Below, piece after piece: positions 1-8,959 of a stretch of 64,000 nt of DNA (the stretch's first letter is position 1; every line of letters begins with the position of its first letter). The notes under the pieces were generated by a model that saw only the letters and a list, made by a program, of their open reading frames with translations, made no database searches and was not told the origin of the DNA. Position numbers and translations under genes: made by a program. The DNA is from CAYTMY01 sp964618075 (GTDB lineage: Bacteria; Bacillota; Clostridia; Eubacteriales; Anaerofustaceae): assembly GCA_964618075.1 (NCBI GenBank), contig CAZTZO010000003.1:56973-120972 (forward strand), read 5' to 3'.

Positions 1-1494
1 AAAATACAGGACAGCGCTCTTATTGAAGCAGTCGTTCTTTCCGACAGATATATAACGGACAGGTACCTTCCCGACAAAGCTATCGATCTTGTGGACGAGG
101 CGTGTGCAATGATACGTACGGAAATGGACTCAATGCCAATTGAGCTTGATGTAATATCCAGAAAAATAATGCAGCTGCAAATAGAACAGGCAGCCTTGAA
201 GAAGGACACAGATACTACGGCGCACTCTCATCTTTTGGAAATTGAAAAGGAAATAGCCGACAACCAAGCACGTTTCGACGCTATGAACGCAAAATGGACG
301 AACGAAAAGGGTTCGATACAAAAGCTGCAAAAGACCCGTGAGGAGATAGAAACCGTAAACTCGCAGATAGAAAAAGCCGAAAGAAGCTATGACCTTAACA
401 AAGCCGCCGAGCTCAAATACGGCAGACTTCCGCAGCTGCAAGCGCAGTTAAATGAGCTTGAAGAGATACAGCACGGCGTGGACGACAACACGCTTATAAG
501 AGACAAGGTTACCGAGGACGAGATAGCAAGTATAGTGTGCAAGTGGACAGGCATACCGGTAGCTAAGCTTATGGAGGGCGAAAGGGACAAGCTGCTCAAC
601 ATGGAGGATATACTCCATAAAAGAGTGATCGGTCAGGACGAAGCCGTAACACGCGTATGTGAAGCTATTCTTCGTTCCCGTGCGGATATACAGGATCCCG
701 GCAAGCCAATCGGCAGCTTTATGTTTTTAGGGCCGACGGGTGTCGGTAAAACCGAGCTTGCAAAGGCTCTAGCCGAAACGCTTTTTGACAGTGAAAGGAA
801 TCTCGTCAGGATAGATATGACGGAATATATGGAGAAGTTTTCGGTATCCCGTCTTATAGGAGCTCCTCCGGGATATGTAGGATATGACGAAGGCGGGCAG
901 CTGACGGAGGCTGTCAGACAAAAGCCATACAGCGTCGTATTATTCGATGAGATCGAAAAAGCACACCCCGACGTGTTCAATATTATGCTTCAGATTTTTG
1001 ACGACGGGCGTATAACAGATTCGCAGGGAAGATGCGTTGATTTTAAAAATACAATAATAATCATGACCTCCAATTTGGGCTCGCAGTTCCTTTTAAACGG
1101 TATAGACCATAATGGCAATATTCTGGACAATGCAAAGGAACAAATAAACATGCTGCTTAAACAGCAGTTCAAGCCGGAATTCTTAAACAGAATAGACGAA
1201 ATAATATTCTTTAAGCCTCTTACAAAGGTTGAAATGATGAGTATAACAGACATTTCATTAAATCAGCTTACAAAAAGACTTGCGCAAAGCGGAATAAAGC
1301 TTCAGATTACGCAGAAAGCAAAGGAATATATTGTGGAGGAGGGCTACGACCCTGTGTATGGAGCAAGACCTCTTAAACGATATATCCAGCACAATCTCGA
1401 GACAATGATAGCGCGAAAAATGATTGCGGACAACCCTCCGGAGGGTACGATTATAAAAGTCGACGCTGACACCAAGGGTTTGGTAGTAGATTAA
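1..1494 (+). CDS. clpB: ATP-dependent chaperone ClpB, C-terminal part (5' end outside window)
   Basis: ClpB is a hexameric AAA+ disaggregase that works with the DnaK system to extract polypeptides from aggregates in the cytosol. The frame is open from base 1, so the N domain and most of the first ATPase domain lie outside; about 497 of the usual ~860 codons are visible. The visible part starts at the end of the first ATPase domain (DRYLPDKAIDLVDEA), followed by a Lys/Glu/Leu-rich coiled-coil M domain (codons ~60-150). The second ATPase domain has Walker A GPTGVGKT (nt 730-753), Walker B LFDEIEKAHPD (about nt 940-970), sensor 1 TSNLGS and sensor 2 GARPLKR near the C-terminus. A hairpin terminator follows at once. 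Promoter and heat-shock operators would lie outside the window. The coiled-coil middle domain separates it from shorter Clp ATPases. Confidence 0.96.
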   Translation, partial: KIQDSALIEAVVLSDRYITDRYLPDKAIDLVDEACAMIRTEMDSMPIELDVISRKIMQLQIEQAALKKDTDTTAHSHLLEIEKEIADNQARFDAMNAKWTNEKGSIQKLQKTREEIETVNSQIEKAERSYDLNKAAELKYGRLPQLQAQLNELEEIQHGVDDNTLIRDKVTEDEIASIVCKWTGIPVAKLMEGERDKLLNMEDILHKRVIGQDEAVTRVCEAILRSRADIQDPGKPIGSFMFLGPTGVGKTELAKALAETLFDSERNLVRIDMTEYMEKFSVSRLIGAPPGYVGYDEGGQLTEAVRQKPYSVVLFDEIEKAHPDVFNIMLQIFDDGRITDSQGRCVDFKNTIIIMTSNLGSQFLLNGIDHNGNILDNAKEQINMLLKQQFKPEFLNRIDEIIFFKPLTKVEMMSITDISLNQLTKRLAQSGIKLQITQKAKEYIVEEGYDPVYGARPLKRYIQHNLETMIARKMIADNPPEGTIIKVDADTKGLVVD

Positions 1495-1500
1495 ACGTAT

Positions 1501-1555
1501 TACAAAAGAAGGGCTTGCATTTATCATGGCAGGCTCTTCTTTTGTGAATTTTTTA
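1501..1555 (+). terminator. Rho-independent terminator of clpB
   Basis: Near-perfect inverted repeat beginning ACAAAAGAAGGGCTTGC and closing GGCTCTTCTTTTGT, then a T run. It lies 7 bases after the clpB stop codon. Confidence 0.85.
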
Positions 1556-1635
1556 TGTATATTTATACTAATGCATAAATATTATCTGAAAATATGTTAT
1601 CATTTTTTCAAATTAAATTTTACAGCGGTGAAGAT

Positions 1636-2808
1636 ATGGAACATTACAACAGACACGTCATACTATATAAGATTTTAAAAAACGTCATACGTCCCTTTTG
1701 TTATTTTAAGTATAATTATAAATGCGAAAGAGTTACTCCAACGCAAAAGCCTTACATTTTGATAAGCAACCATACCACGCTATTAGACCCTGTATTTGTC
1801 GGACTCAGCTTCAAGGATTTTATGTATTTTGTGGCAAGTATGCACCTTAAGGGCGGCGGTATTTCTTCAAAGCTGTTAGATTATGTATTTGCTCCGATAT
1901 ACAGGCTTAAGACCTCCTCCGATCTTACAACGGTAAAAAAAGTCGTCAAAACCATAAAGGACGGCAAAAGCGTTGTTATCTTTGCCGAAGGTCAGCGTAC
2001 TCCCAACGGAAGGACGCTTGATATTTCGGAGGCGACAGGTAAATTAGTCAAGCTGTGCAAATGTTTTCTTATTACATATCGTATCGACGGAGGCTACCTT
2101 AGCGACCCTCGCTGGGCAAAGCATGCACGTCGCGGCAAGATGTACGGTCATAAAGTAAACGAATACTCACCCCAGGCACTCTCGGAGATGTCTGTCGATG
2201 AAATAAATGAAATCATTGCAAGGGATATTTATGAAAACGCATATGAAAGGCAACGAGATGAAATGATACCGTACAAAGGTAAGGCTCTTATACAGGGAGC
2301 CGAAGCGGTTTTATACCTTTGTGCGAACTGCAAAAGCATATCCAGCATGAAAAGCAATGAAAACGAGCTTATATGTGACTGTGGACTGAAATTGTCCATG
2401 GACGAATACGGATATTTTCATAAAAAAGACGATTATGATAAAGCGTACTTTGACAATATGCTTGACTGGGATATTTGGCAGAAGGACAATATCAAAGAAA
2501 TAGTGGATAATATGCCCGACGATAAGCCTATAACAAGCGACACTAACCAAACGCTCACGATAGTATCGAGCTATGAAGAAAAGAAAGGGACTTTTTACTG
2601 CTACAAGGACAGATTTGTTTTCGAGCAGGACGATAATACCAAGCTGATATTTCTGTTTTCAGACATAGTCGAAATAGAGGGAATAAGCAAAATTGATATG
2701 ATATTTTCCACCTCTAAGGACGTATTCGTTGTAAAAACACAGCAAACGAGAAGTCCGTTTAAATATATTGACATATACAACGCAATGAAAAAAGAAAATA
2801 ACATATAA
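1636..2808 (+). CDS. 1-acyl-glycerol-3-phosphate acyltransferase-like (PlsC domain) with C-terminal zinc ribbon
   Basis: Predicted membrane-associated acyltransferase of phospholipid synthesis (PlsC/AGPAT family). The acyltransferase motifs are present: NHTTLLD (the HX4D catalytic pair, residue ~45) and FAEGQRT (~116). Unlike plain PlsC (~240 residues) this protein has 390, with a C-terminal extension carrying CxxC...CxC (CANC at ~229, CDCG at ~246), which looks like a zinc ribbon, and then a beta-rich tail. The frame is open to an ATG at 1594, but the ATG at 1636 follows a GGTGAAG ribosome site and gives the usual N-terminus, so I chose it. The next gene starts 16 bases downstream, so they are probably co-transcribed. 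The substrate could differ from lysophosphatidic acid. Confidence 0.82.
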   Translation: MEHYNRHVILYKILKNVIRPFCYFKYNYKCERVTPTQKPYILISNHTTLLDPVFVGLSFKDFMYFVASMHLKGGGISSKLLDYVFAPIYRLKTSSDLTTVKKVVKTIKDGKSVVIFAEGQRTPNGRTLDISEATGKLVKLCKCFLITYRIDGGYLSDPRWAKHARRGKMYGHKVNEYSPQALSEMSVDEINEIIARDIYENAYERQRDEMIPYKGKALIQGAEAVLYLCANCKSISSMKSNENELICDCGLKLSMDEYGYFHKKDDYDKAYFDNMLDWDIWQKDNIKEIVDNMPDDKPITSDTNQTLTIVSSYEEKKGTFYCYKDRFVFEQDDNTKLIFLFSDIVEIEGISKIDMIFSTSKDVFVVKTQQTRSPFKYIDIYNAMKKENNI

Positions 2809-2823
2809 GTAAGGAGCAACTAC

Positions 2824-4212
2824 ATGGATTATTCGGCACTCAACATTGACTTATGGCATTTAGTTATACTTTTGGGAGAAATCGCGGCAATTATACTCAT
2901 AGCCAATATTTTGAGAAGAAAGATCGGCTTTATACGAAAAAGCCTGATGCCAACGGCTGTAATAGCAGGCTTTATAGCGCTGATACTCAAGCAAACGGGC
3001 GTTTTGGACTATGACGCCGAGCTGTTGGAGATGATAACATATCACACGATAGCGCTCGGTTTTATAGCAATGGCAATGAGAATACCTCCTCAGGCGCTTT
3101 CAAAGCAAAAAAATCTTTCGGGAGTAAAAAGCGGAGCCTTGATAGTCAGTACATACCTTATTCAGGGAGCGGTAGGGCTTTTTATCACCATACTTCTCGG
3201 CTATACGCTTATGCCCGATTTATTTAAAGCTTCAGGTTTGCTTCTTCCTATGGGCTACGGTCAGGGCCCAGGGCAGGCAAACAACATAGGCTCTTTATAT
3301 CAGCAGTATGGTTTTATAGGAGGTCAATCCTTCGGACTTGCCATAGCCGCCGCAGGATATCTTTGCGCATGTATAGTAGGGGTAATATATATGAACATAC
3401 TACGTGCAAAGAAAAAGATATCGGTATCGGACAATATCGAAACGCATCAGGAGGTCTCCATAGACGAATTTCAGGATAAAAACGAGATACCTATAAGCGA
3501 ATCTCTTGACCGCTTCACTATTCAGATTTGTCTGGTAGGCGTCATATATCTTGCAACGTATTTGTTGATAAAGGGCACAACAGACCTTTTGGCAAGCACT
3601 TCTCCTGGCATAGCAAAGACAATATCGCCGCTGTTATGGGGCTTTAACTTTATAATCGGCTCTCTTTTGGCTCTTTTATGCCGAAATATACTCAAGCTTT
3701 TCAAAAAAGCCAATCTTATAACAAGACAATACCAGAACAATTATCTTTTGAACAGAATATCGGGAGCACTTTTTGATATCATGATAGTATGCGGTATCGC
3801 GTCTATCAATATTTATGATTTAAGCGGTCTTTGGGTCCCGTTCATATTGCTCAGTGTCGTCGGCGCGTTGATAACGCATTTTTATCTTATCAAGATATGC
3901 AAGCGCTTATTCCCCGATTATTACTATGAGGCATATTTCTCCATGTTTGGTATGCTCACAGGCACAATAAGCTCGGGAGTACTGCTTTTAAGGGAGATCG
4001 ACCCCTCCTTTAAAACTCCGGCAGCCAACAATCTTGTGACAGGCAGCGGCTTTGGTATAGCCTTCGGCGCGCCTATACTTATTTTAACGGGTATAGCGTA
4101 TAAGTCGAATCTTTGGGCTATTTTAACAATGCTTATTTGTCTTGTGTATTTTGGTATGCTTCTTGCCTTTATGTTTTGGCTCAGCAAGAAAAAAACCAAA
4201 GTTGATAACTAA
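2824..4212 (+). CDS. Na+/glutamate symporter-like membrane protein (GltS/ESS family)
   Basis: Polytopic membrane protein of 462 residues with about a dozen hydrophobic segments. Its overall pattern, including Gly-rich stretches such as MGYGQGPGQANN (residue ~142) and the C-terminal half GTISSGVLLLREIDP and GSGFGIAFGAP, resembles the glutamate:Na+ symporter (ESS) family, which takes up glutamate with sodium at the plasma membrane. A polar cytoplasmic loop (about residues 195-235) splits the two halves, as in that family. The gene has a good AAGGAGC ribosome site 7 bases before the ATG and follows the acyltransferase closely. The substrate is inferred from family resemblance only; other carboxylates are possible. 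Confidence 0.7.
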   Translation: MDYSALNIDLWHLVILLGEIAAIILIANILRRKIGFIRKSLMPTAVIAGFIALILKQTGVLDYDAELLEMITYHTIALGFIAMAMRIPPQALSKQKNLSGVKSGALIVSTYLIQGAVGLFITILLGYTLMPDLFKASGLLLPMGYGQGPGQANNIGSLYQQYGFIGGQSFGLAIAAAGYLCACIVGVIYMNILRAKKKISVSDNIETHQEVSIDEFQDKNEIPISESLDRFTIQICLVGVIYLATYLLIKGTTDLLASTSPGIAKTISPLLWGFNFIIGSLLALLCRNILKLFKKANLITRQYQNNYLLNRISGALFDIMIVCGIASINIYDLSGLWVPFILLSVVGALITHFYLIKICKRLFPDYYYEAYFSMFGMLTGTISSGVLLLREIDPSFKTPAANNLVTGSGFGIAFGAPILILTGIAYKSNLWAILTMLICLVYFGMLLAFMFWLSKKKTKVDN

Positions 4213-4235
4213 AAAAATGTACAGTTAGCGTTTTG

Positions 4236-4266
4236 GCCTGCTTTATACAAAGCAGGCTTTTTTATT
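4236..4266 (+). terminator. Rho-independent terminator after the symporter gene
   Basis: Perfect stem GCCTGCTTT / AAAGCAGGC with a 4-base loop (ATAC), followed by a T run; 24 bases after the stop codon. Confidence 0.88.
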
Positions 4267-4356
4267 TATAGATATAAGTTATCTTTTTTAAATCAAAAAA
4301 GGCAATTTTAACTTAAAAGCAAGCGTGATATAATTAAAAACAAAAGAAGAATGCTT

Positions 4357-5283
4357 ATGTATGACAACGAATTATATGAAAAAATGCTCAATAGCTGTGA
4401 ATTGTGCGCACGTCGCTGCAAGGTAAACAGACATAACAATGAATTGGGCTACTGCGAAGCCGGAGCGCTGCCTGTTGCGGCAAGGGCGTCTGTTTATAAT
4501 TGGGAGGAGCCGTGTATCTCAGGAGTAAGAGGCTCCGGCGCTGTGTTCTTTTCAAACTGCTCTCTTAAATGCGTGTTTTGTCAAAACAGAGAGATTAGCT
4601 CATTAAAAAAAGGCATGACGATAAATGAAGACCGTCTTTGTGAAATATATTTGGCTCTTGAAAAAAAAGGAGCTGAGAATATAAACCTTGTGACTCCGAC
4701 TCACTTTATCTTGCCTATTGTAAAATCCGTTTTTTCCGCCAGAAAAAGAGGGCTTAATATTCCCGTGGTATACAACACGGCTTCATATGAAACGCCCGAA
4801 GCTCTATCGTTAGTAAAGGACGCTGTCGATATCTACCTTGCCGATACTAAATTTTTCTCATCGGATATTTCAGGTCGCTACTGCAATGCGCCGGATTATT
4901 TCAAGGTATGCAGGCAAGCCGTAACTATAATGTTTGAGAATGCGGGAAAGCTTGTATTTGATGAAGAAGGCATGTTAAAAAAGGGCGTTATATTAAGACT
5001 ATTGTTATTACCCGGGCAATTAAACGACGCAAAGGAAATACTAAACAGAATGTTTGATTTGTTCGGCAACGATGTAATATACAGCTTAATGAATCAATAC
5101 ACACCCTTCGGAGAGCTTGAAGCGTTTCCCGAGCTTAAAAAGAGTGTGAGGAGTGAAGATTACGATAAGTTAATTGACTACGCTATAAGCCTTGGAGTGG
5201 AAAACGGCTACATTCAGCAGGAGGGTACGTGCAGCGAAAGCTTTATACCGGCATTTGATTTTGAAGGAATAAAGAAAGAGTAA
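4357..5283 (+). CDS. Radical SAM protein, PflX/COG1313 type
   Basis: Cytosolic iron-sulfur enzyme of the radical SAM superfamily. The [4Fe-4S]-binding CX3CX2C motif is CSLKCVFC (residue ~68). A Cys-rich N-terminus (CELCARRC then GYCEAG, residues ~10-31) is typical of the PflA-related COG1313 group (PflX-like), which may bind an extra metal cluster. Length 308 is usual for the group. An ATG two codons upstream (4351) is also possible, but the AAGAAGA ribosome site overlaps its position and is better spaced for 4357. It stands alone between a terminator and a convergent ABC transporter gene. The family is thought to activate a glycyl-radical-type or other partner enzyme; no partner is seen nearby, so the substrate is unknown. 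Confidence 0.85.
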   Translation: MYDNELYEKMLNSCELCARRCKVNRHNNELGYCEAGALPVAARASVYNWEEPCISGVRGSGAVFFSNCSLKCVFCQNREISSLKKGMTINEDRLCEIYLALEKKGAENINLVTPTHFILPIVKSVFSARKRGLNIPVVYNTASYETPEALSLVKDAVDIYLADTKFFSSDISGRYCNAPDYFKVCRQAVTIMFENAGKLVFDEEGMLKKGVILRLLLLPGQLNDAKEILNRMFDLFGNDVIYSLMNQYTPFGELEAFPELKKSVRSEDYDKLIDYAISLGVENGYIQQEGTCSESFIPAFDFEGIKKE

Positions 5284-5317
5284 ACATGCTTTATAAGCCT
5301 GAATACTCTTCTTTTTT
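5274..5317. terminator. Probable shared terminator between convergent genes
   Basis: AAGAAAGAGTA at the end of the radical SAM gene pairs with TACTCTTCTTTTTT 20 bases later, with one bulge. It sits between two convergent stop codons and could serve both strands. Confidence 0.5.
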
Positions 5318-5320
5318 ATT

Positions 5321-7144
5321 TCATTTGCCTAAAACCTTTCCGAATTGAGTGTCGTATAGCTCCTTGTATATGCCGCCTTCCTTAAGAAGCTCCTCATGAG
5401 TACCTCTTTGCACGACACTACCATCGCTTACAACTAATATGGAATCAGCGGCAAGGACGGTGGATAGCCTGTGCGCTATGATTATGCCCGTGCGATTTCT
5501 CATTACCGTATCAAGAGCCGTTTGTATGGCATTTTCTGTTATTGAATCGAGTGAGGAGGTCGCTTCATCGAGTATTACTATTTTCGGGTCTTTTAGTATG
5601 ACTCTCGCAATCGACATTCTTTGTTTTTCTCCACCTGAAAGCTTTAAACCGCGGTTGCCCACAACGGTATCGTAGCCTAAGGGCTGAGACATTATAAAGT
5701 CATGTATACTTGCTGTTTTACATGCCTGTTCAAGCTCCTGATAAGTGGCGTCTTCCTTGGCTAAAAGCAAATTTTCACGTATGGTTGAGTTGAATAAATA
5801 TGTATCCTGAGTTACTAAACCGATGTTGTCACGCAAATAAGAAAGCTTTATATCCTTTAGGTTGACTCCTGCTATATTTACGCTGCCCTTATTTGTATCA
5901 TACAGACGTGCTATCAGATTCACTATGGTCGATTTTCCCGCGCCTGATGGCCCGACTATGGCATACATGCTTCCTCCCGGTATGTTAAAGCTGACATTTT
6001 TAAGTATCGGCTTATCCTTTGAATATGAGAAGGAAACATCCTCGAAGCTTACGCTCGGATTTGTCATGTCGGGGGAGAGTGGATTGGAGGTATCCGTTAT
6101 ATCGTTTTTCATATCAAGATACTCAAATATCCTGCTAAAAAGAGCCAGTGACCTTGTAAAATCGACCTGTAGGTTTAATAGGGTTTGTATAGGTCTGTAC
6201 ATCCTGTTGACAAGAGCGACCATAGCCGTTATCGTTCCTACCGTCAAATTGGGGTCGGATGCGGAAATAATGAAATATCCACCTGCAAAATATATTAAAA
6301 GCGGGCCTATCTGAGTAAACATTCCGAAGAGTACGTGAAGCCAGCTGCCGCTGCGTTCTTCCTTTAGGGTAATTTTTGTAACGTCCTCGTTGACTTGTCT
6401 GAAACGCTCGTATTCCTTTTGTTCTCTTGTGAAAAGCTTGACGAGAAGCGAGCCGCTTACGGAGAGAGTTTCGTTTATTATCTGGTTAAGCTCATCATGC
6501 TTAGCCTGACTTTCCGAAAGCAGGTTAAATCGCTTGCGCCCGACGCGTCTTGTCGGAATGATAAGAAGCGGAACGACAAGAACTCCTACTATAGCCAATT
6601 TCCAGCTCATCATAAACAGCGCTGTTAAAGTTGTGATAACTGTAGCCAAATTGCTGATCGCGTTTGTCATGGTTCCGCTGATAACGCTGCTGACGCCGTC
6701 GATATCTGTATTCATACGAGTGATGATATCACCCTGCTTTTCAGTTGTGAAAAAGGAGTGCGGCATATACTCAAGATGCTTATACATTTGATTTTTCATA
6801 TCAAAGATAATGCGCTGCGATATCCATGTATTTATATATGTTTCGAGTACGCCTATTACCTGCGATAGCGCAAGGGTTATAAATGCATATATGACAAGCT
6901 TTATTAATAGAGCCATATCCTTGCCGATCAAGGCTTCATCAATTATCCTTCCTGTGATTACGGAGGGCAGCAGCCCCAGAGCCGCAGAGATTATTATTGC
7001 CGCGATCACAAGACAAAGCTGAAGAATATACGGTTTTAAATATGATATTATCCTTTTTAATAATGAAGCGCTTATTTTCGGCGCATTGTCCTTTTCCTCC
7101 TGAGTCAGATAGCCCGGCCCCCTTGAATGTCCCCGCATTGACAT
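5321..7144 (-). CDS. ABC transporter, fused permease/ATP-binding protein (exporter type)
   Basis: Half-transporter of 607 residues that would work as a dimer in the plasma membrane, exporting an unknown substrate. The N-terminal ~320 residues form the six-helix type I exporter domain. The C-terminal nucleotide-binding domain has Walker A GPSGAGKST (~398), Q-loop VTQDTYLF, signature LSGGEKQR (~501), Walker B IVILDEATSSLD (~521) and the switch His in IIAHRLST. The N-terminus (MSMRGHSRGPGYLTQEEKD) resembles Gram-positive multidrug/lipid exporters of the YknU/BmrA group. The ATG at 7144 is 8 bases after AAAGGAA. It is a single gene with no partner half-transporter next to it, so a homodimer is likely. 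Drug or lipid export is only a guess. Confidence 0.9.
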   Translation of the reverse strand: MSMRGHSRGPGYLTQEEKDNAPKISASLLKRIISYLKPYILQLCLVIAAIIISAALGLLPSVITGRIIDEALIGKDMALLIKLVIYAFITLALSQVIGVLETYINTWISQRIIFDMKNQMYKHLEYMPHSFFTTEKQGDIITRMNTDIDGVSSVISGTMTNAISNLATVITTLTALFMMSWKLAIVGVLVVPLLIIPTRRVGRKRFNLLSESQAKHDELNQIINETLSVSGSLLVKLFTREQKEYERFRQVNEDVTKITLKEERSGSWLHVLFGMFTQIGPLLIYFAGGYFIISASDPNLTVGTITAMVALVNRMYRPIQTLLNLQVDFTRSLALFSRIFEYLDMKNDITDTSNPLSPDMTNPSVSFEDVSFSYSKDKPILKNVSFNIPGGSMYAIVGPSGAGKSTIVNLIARLYDTNKGSVNIAGVNLKDIKLSYLRDNIGLVTQDTYLFNSTIRENLLLAKEDATYQELEQACKTASIHDFIMSQPLGYDTVVGNRGLKLSGGEKQRMSIARVILKDPKIVILDEATSSLDSITENAIQTALDTVMRNRTGIIIAHRLSTVLAADSILVVSDGSVVQRGTHEELLKEGGIYKELYDTQFGKVLGK

Positions 7145-7266
7145 AGTATATATTCCTTTTTTATTATTATCGTTATTACATTATAACAGAAATAATACCA
7201 TAGGAGCATACGATGAAGGATATTCGCCTTAAATGAAATTCTTAAAAGTAAGAATCATAAAAAGTA

Positions 7267-7295
7267 TTGCAAACCATTCGTAAATGTTGTAATAT
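7267..7295 (+). promoter_or_regulatory. Sigma-A-type promoter of tRNA-Lys
   Basis: TTGCAA and TAATAT separated by 17 bases, ending 21 bases before the tRNA 5' end. Confidence 0.7.
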
Positions 7296-7316
7296 ATATC
7301 GTCAGAACATTTCTAA

Positions 7317-7392
7317 GGCCCATTAGCTCAGTTGGTAGAGCACCTGACTCTTAATCAGGGTGTCCAGGGTTCGAGCCCCTGATGGGTCACCA
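7317..7392 (+). tRNA. tRNA-Lys (anticodon CUU)
   Basis: 76-nt cloverleaf with encoded CCA. The acceptor GGCCCAT pairs with ATGGGTC, the anticodon arm CCTGA/TCAGG has loop CTCTTAA (anticodon CTT), and the T arm contains GGTTCGA. Reads AAG. Unlike the two other tRNA genes in this window, its 3' flank carries only a plain terminator and no repeat element. Confidence 0.95.
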
Positions 7393-7404
7393 TTCTAAAG
7401 CTTT

Positions 7405-7431
7405 AAAAATGGCTTATTTGAGCCATTTTTT
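7405..7431 (+). terminator. Terminator of tRNA-Lys
   Basis: AAAAATGGCT, 6-base loop, AGCCATTTTT with T run, 12 bases after the tRNA CCA. Confidence 0.85.
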
Positions 7432-7614
7432 ATGTTTATTTGCCTTGTACTTCTATTCATAATAAAATTGATTGTATTTAATTATCCGATATGTTATGAG
7501 AATAAACTTTTTTTTATTGCCAAAGAAGGCAGCATAGGTAATAACCGTTAATAGAATAGGCATATAATTTAAAATTTAGAATTATGTCTTTAAAAGGAGT
7601 AACTTGTCGTATAT
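7432..7614. other. A+T-rich intergenic spacer
   Basis: Between the tRNA-Lys terminator and the scpB terminator. I see no open frame with a ribosome site, no clear promoter and no repeat. Confidence 0.6.
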
Positions 7615-7616
7615 AA

Positions 7617-7655
7617 AAAAAAGTCCTTCAATTAAAATGAAGGACTTTTTTAAAG
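7617..7655 (-). terminator. Terminator of the lysA-scpB operon
   Basis: Perfect 10-bp stem AAGTCCTTCA / TGAAGGACTT with A and T runs on both sides, directly beyond the scpB stop codon; the symmetry would let it work on both strands. Confidence 0.88.
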
Positions 7656-7663
7656 CAATATAA

Positions 7664-8230
7664 TCAATCGGACTCGACTTCGGTCGAATTTGAATCGAGC
7701 TTTAGCTGTATACCTTCGCTGAATTCCTTGAACGAAGGAAGCTGCCTTGCGTCTTCGATGTCCATAAGCTTCAAAAATTCGGGTGTGGTCTCGTAACAAA
7801 GCGGTTTGCCGGGAGCGTCAAGCTTTCCCGCCTGACGCACGAATCCCTTGTCTATCAACAGATCCAACGATGAGCTGGATTGCACTCCTCTAATATATTC
7901 GATATCGGCTCTTGTTACGGGCTGCTTGTAGGCGACTATTGAAAGTGTTTCCAAGGCTGCCTGTGAGAAAAATGACGACGGCGAGTTTTGTATGGCCTTT
8001 CTTATATATTCGAAGTATTCGCTTCTACTTACCATTTGATACTTGTTTTCGACGCGTATTATCCTCATACCGCGTCTGTTGTAATCGTAGTCGCTATGTA
8101 TTTGTTCTATAAGCTTCTTTACCCTTTCAGGGCTTTCCTGCGTGGCGGAAGCTATAAGATTGATCCCGACGGCTTCTCCTGAGGCGAACAGTATTGCTTC
8201 TATAATATTTTTTAAAGTCGTATCATCCAT
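7664..8230 (-). CDS. scpB: Segregation and condensation protein B
   Basis: ScpB, 188 residues, the usual length. It is the winged-helix (kite) subunit of the bacterial SMC-ScpAB condensin, which compacts and segregates the chromosome. It shows the typical N-terminus (IEAILFASGEAV), the central block ALETLSIVAYKQPVTRADIE (residues ~91-110) and IRGVQSSSSLDLLIDKGFV (the second winged helix). Start ATG at 8230 lies 4 bases after the scpA stop, which suggests translational coupling. The acidic C-terminal tail is ordinary for the family. Confidence 0.96.
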   Translation of the reverse strand: MDDTTLKNIIEAILFASGEAVGINLIASATQESPERVKKLIEQIHSDYDYNRRGMRIIRVENKYQMVSRSEYFEYIRKAIQNSPSSFFSQAALETLSIVAYKQPVTRADIEYIRGVQSSSSLDLLIDKGFVRQAGKLDAPGKPLCYETTPEFLKLMDIEDARQLPSFKEFSEGIQLKLDSNSTEVESD

Positions 8231-8234
8231 ATTT

Positions 8235-8948
8235 TCAAACCTTTGTTATAAGAATATCAGCATAAAGCTCATCCTGGCTGAGTGAAACAATATTTCTTTT
8301 GAGCATTTCAAGTAAAGCAAGAAATGAGGCTATGATCCTGTTTTTGGAAACATTATCATCGAATAAGTTATAAAAGCTCATATGCGGTGACGCTTCAAGC
8401 CTTTGGGTAATATATATCATCATATCGTCCACGCTTATTTCCTCGCGGTCTATGGTGTAATCCTTTATATTATCGGCAGCGTTTATTTGGTAGCGGGCAA
8501 ATATAACTCTCATGGCGCCGGCAAGAGCTTTAACGCTTATATCAAGACTCGAATAATCGTCCTTCATTTCGGGCAGGTACTCCGGGTCTTTTTGTATCGT
8601 TTGGTTGTATAATAGCTCATGTTTTTTTATATATTCGCTTATTTGCTTGTATATTTTGTATTCCAATAGACGTGCAACGAGCTCTTCTCTCGGGTCGATA
8701 AGCTCCTCGCCCTCATTCTCGTCGACAGGAAGCATCATCTTTGATTTTATTTCTATAAGCTGGGCTGCGACAATGATAAATTCACTTGCAAGCTCTATGT
8801 TAAGCTCGTTTGCAGTATAAAGATAGCTCACATACTGCTTTGTAATGAGCGATATCGGTATATCGTATATGTCTATTTCGTTTTTTGACAGAAGATTTAA
8901 AAGAAGGTCGAGAGGGCCTTCAAATCTCTCAAAGCTGACAGCCTGCAT
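8235..8948 (-). CDS. scpA: Segregation and condensation protein A
   Basis: ScpA, 237 residues, the kleisin that bridges the SMC heads. It begins with the family hallmark FEGPLDLLLNLLSKNEIDIYD (first 20 residues shown in part: FEGPLDLLLNLL), then a helix bundle with the conserved AAQLIEIKSKMMLP block and a C-terminal winged-helix segment (SFLALLEMLKRNIVSLSQ) that contacts SMC. Third gene of a four-gene minus-strand operon with lysA, an M50 protease and scpB; this scpA-scpB pairing is conserved in Firmicutes. The RBS region (AAGGAAAATAAAA) precedes the ATG at 8948. Confidence 0.96.
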   Translation of the reverse strand: MQAVSFERFEGPLDLLLNLLSKNEIDIYDIPISLITKQYVSYLYTANELNIELASEFIIVAAQLIEIKSKMMLPVDENEGEELIDPREELVARLLEYKIYKQISEYIKKHELLYNQTIQKDPEYLPEMKDDYSSLDISVKALAGAMRVIFARYQINAADNIKDYTIDREEISVDDMMIYITQRLEASPHMSFYNLFDDNVSKNRIIASFLALLEMLKRNIVSLSQDELYADILITKV

Positions 8949-8959
8949 TTTTATTTTCC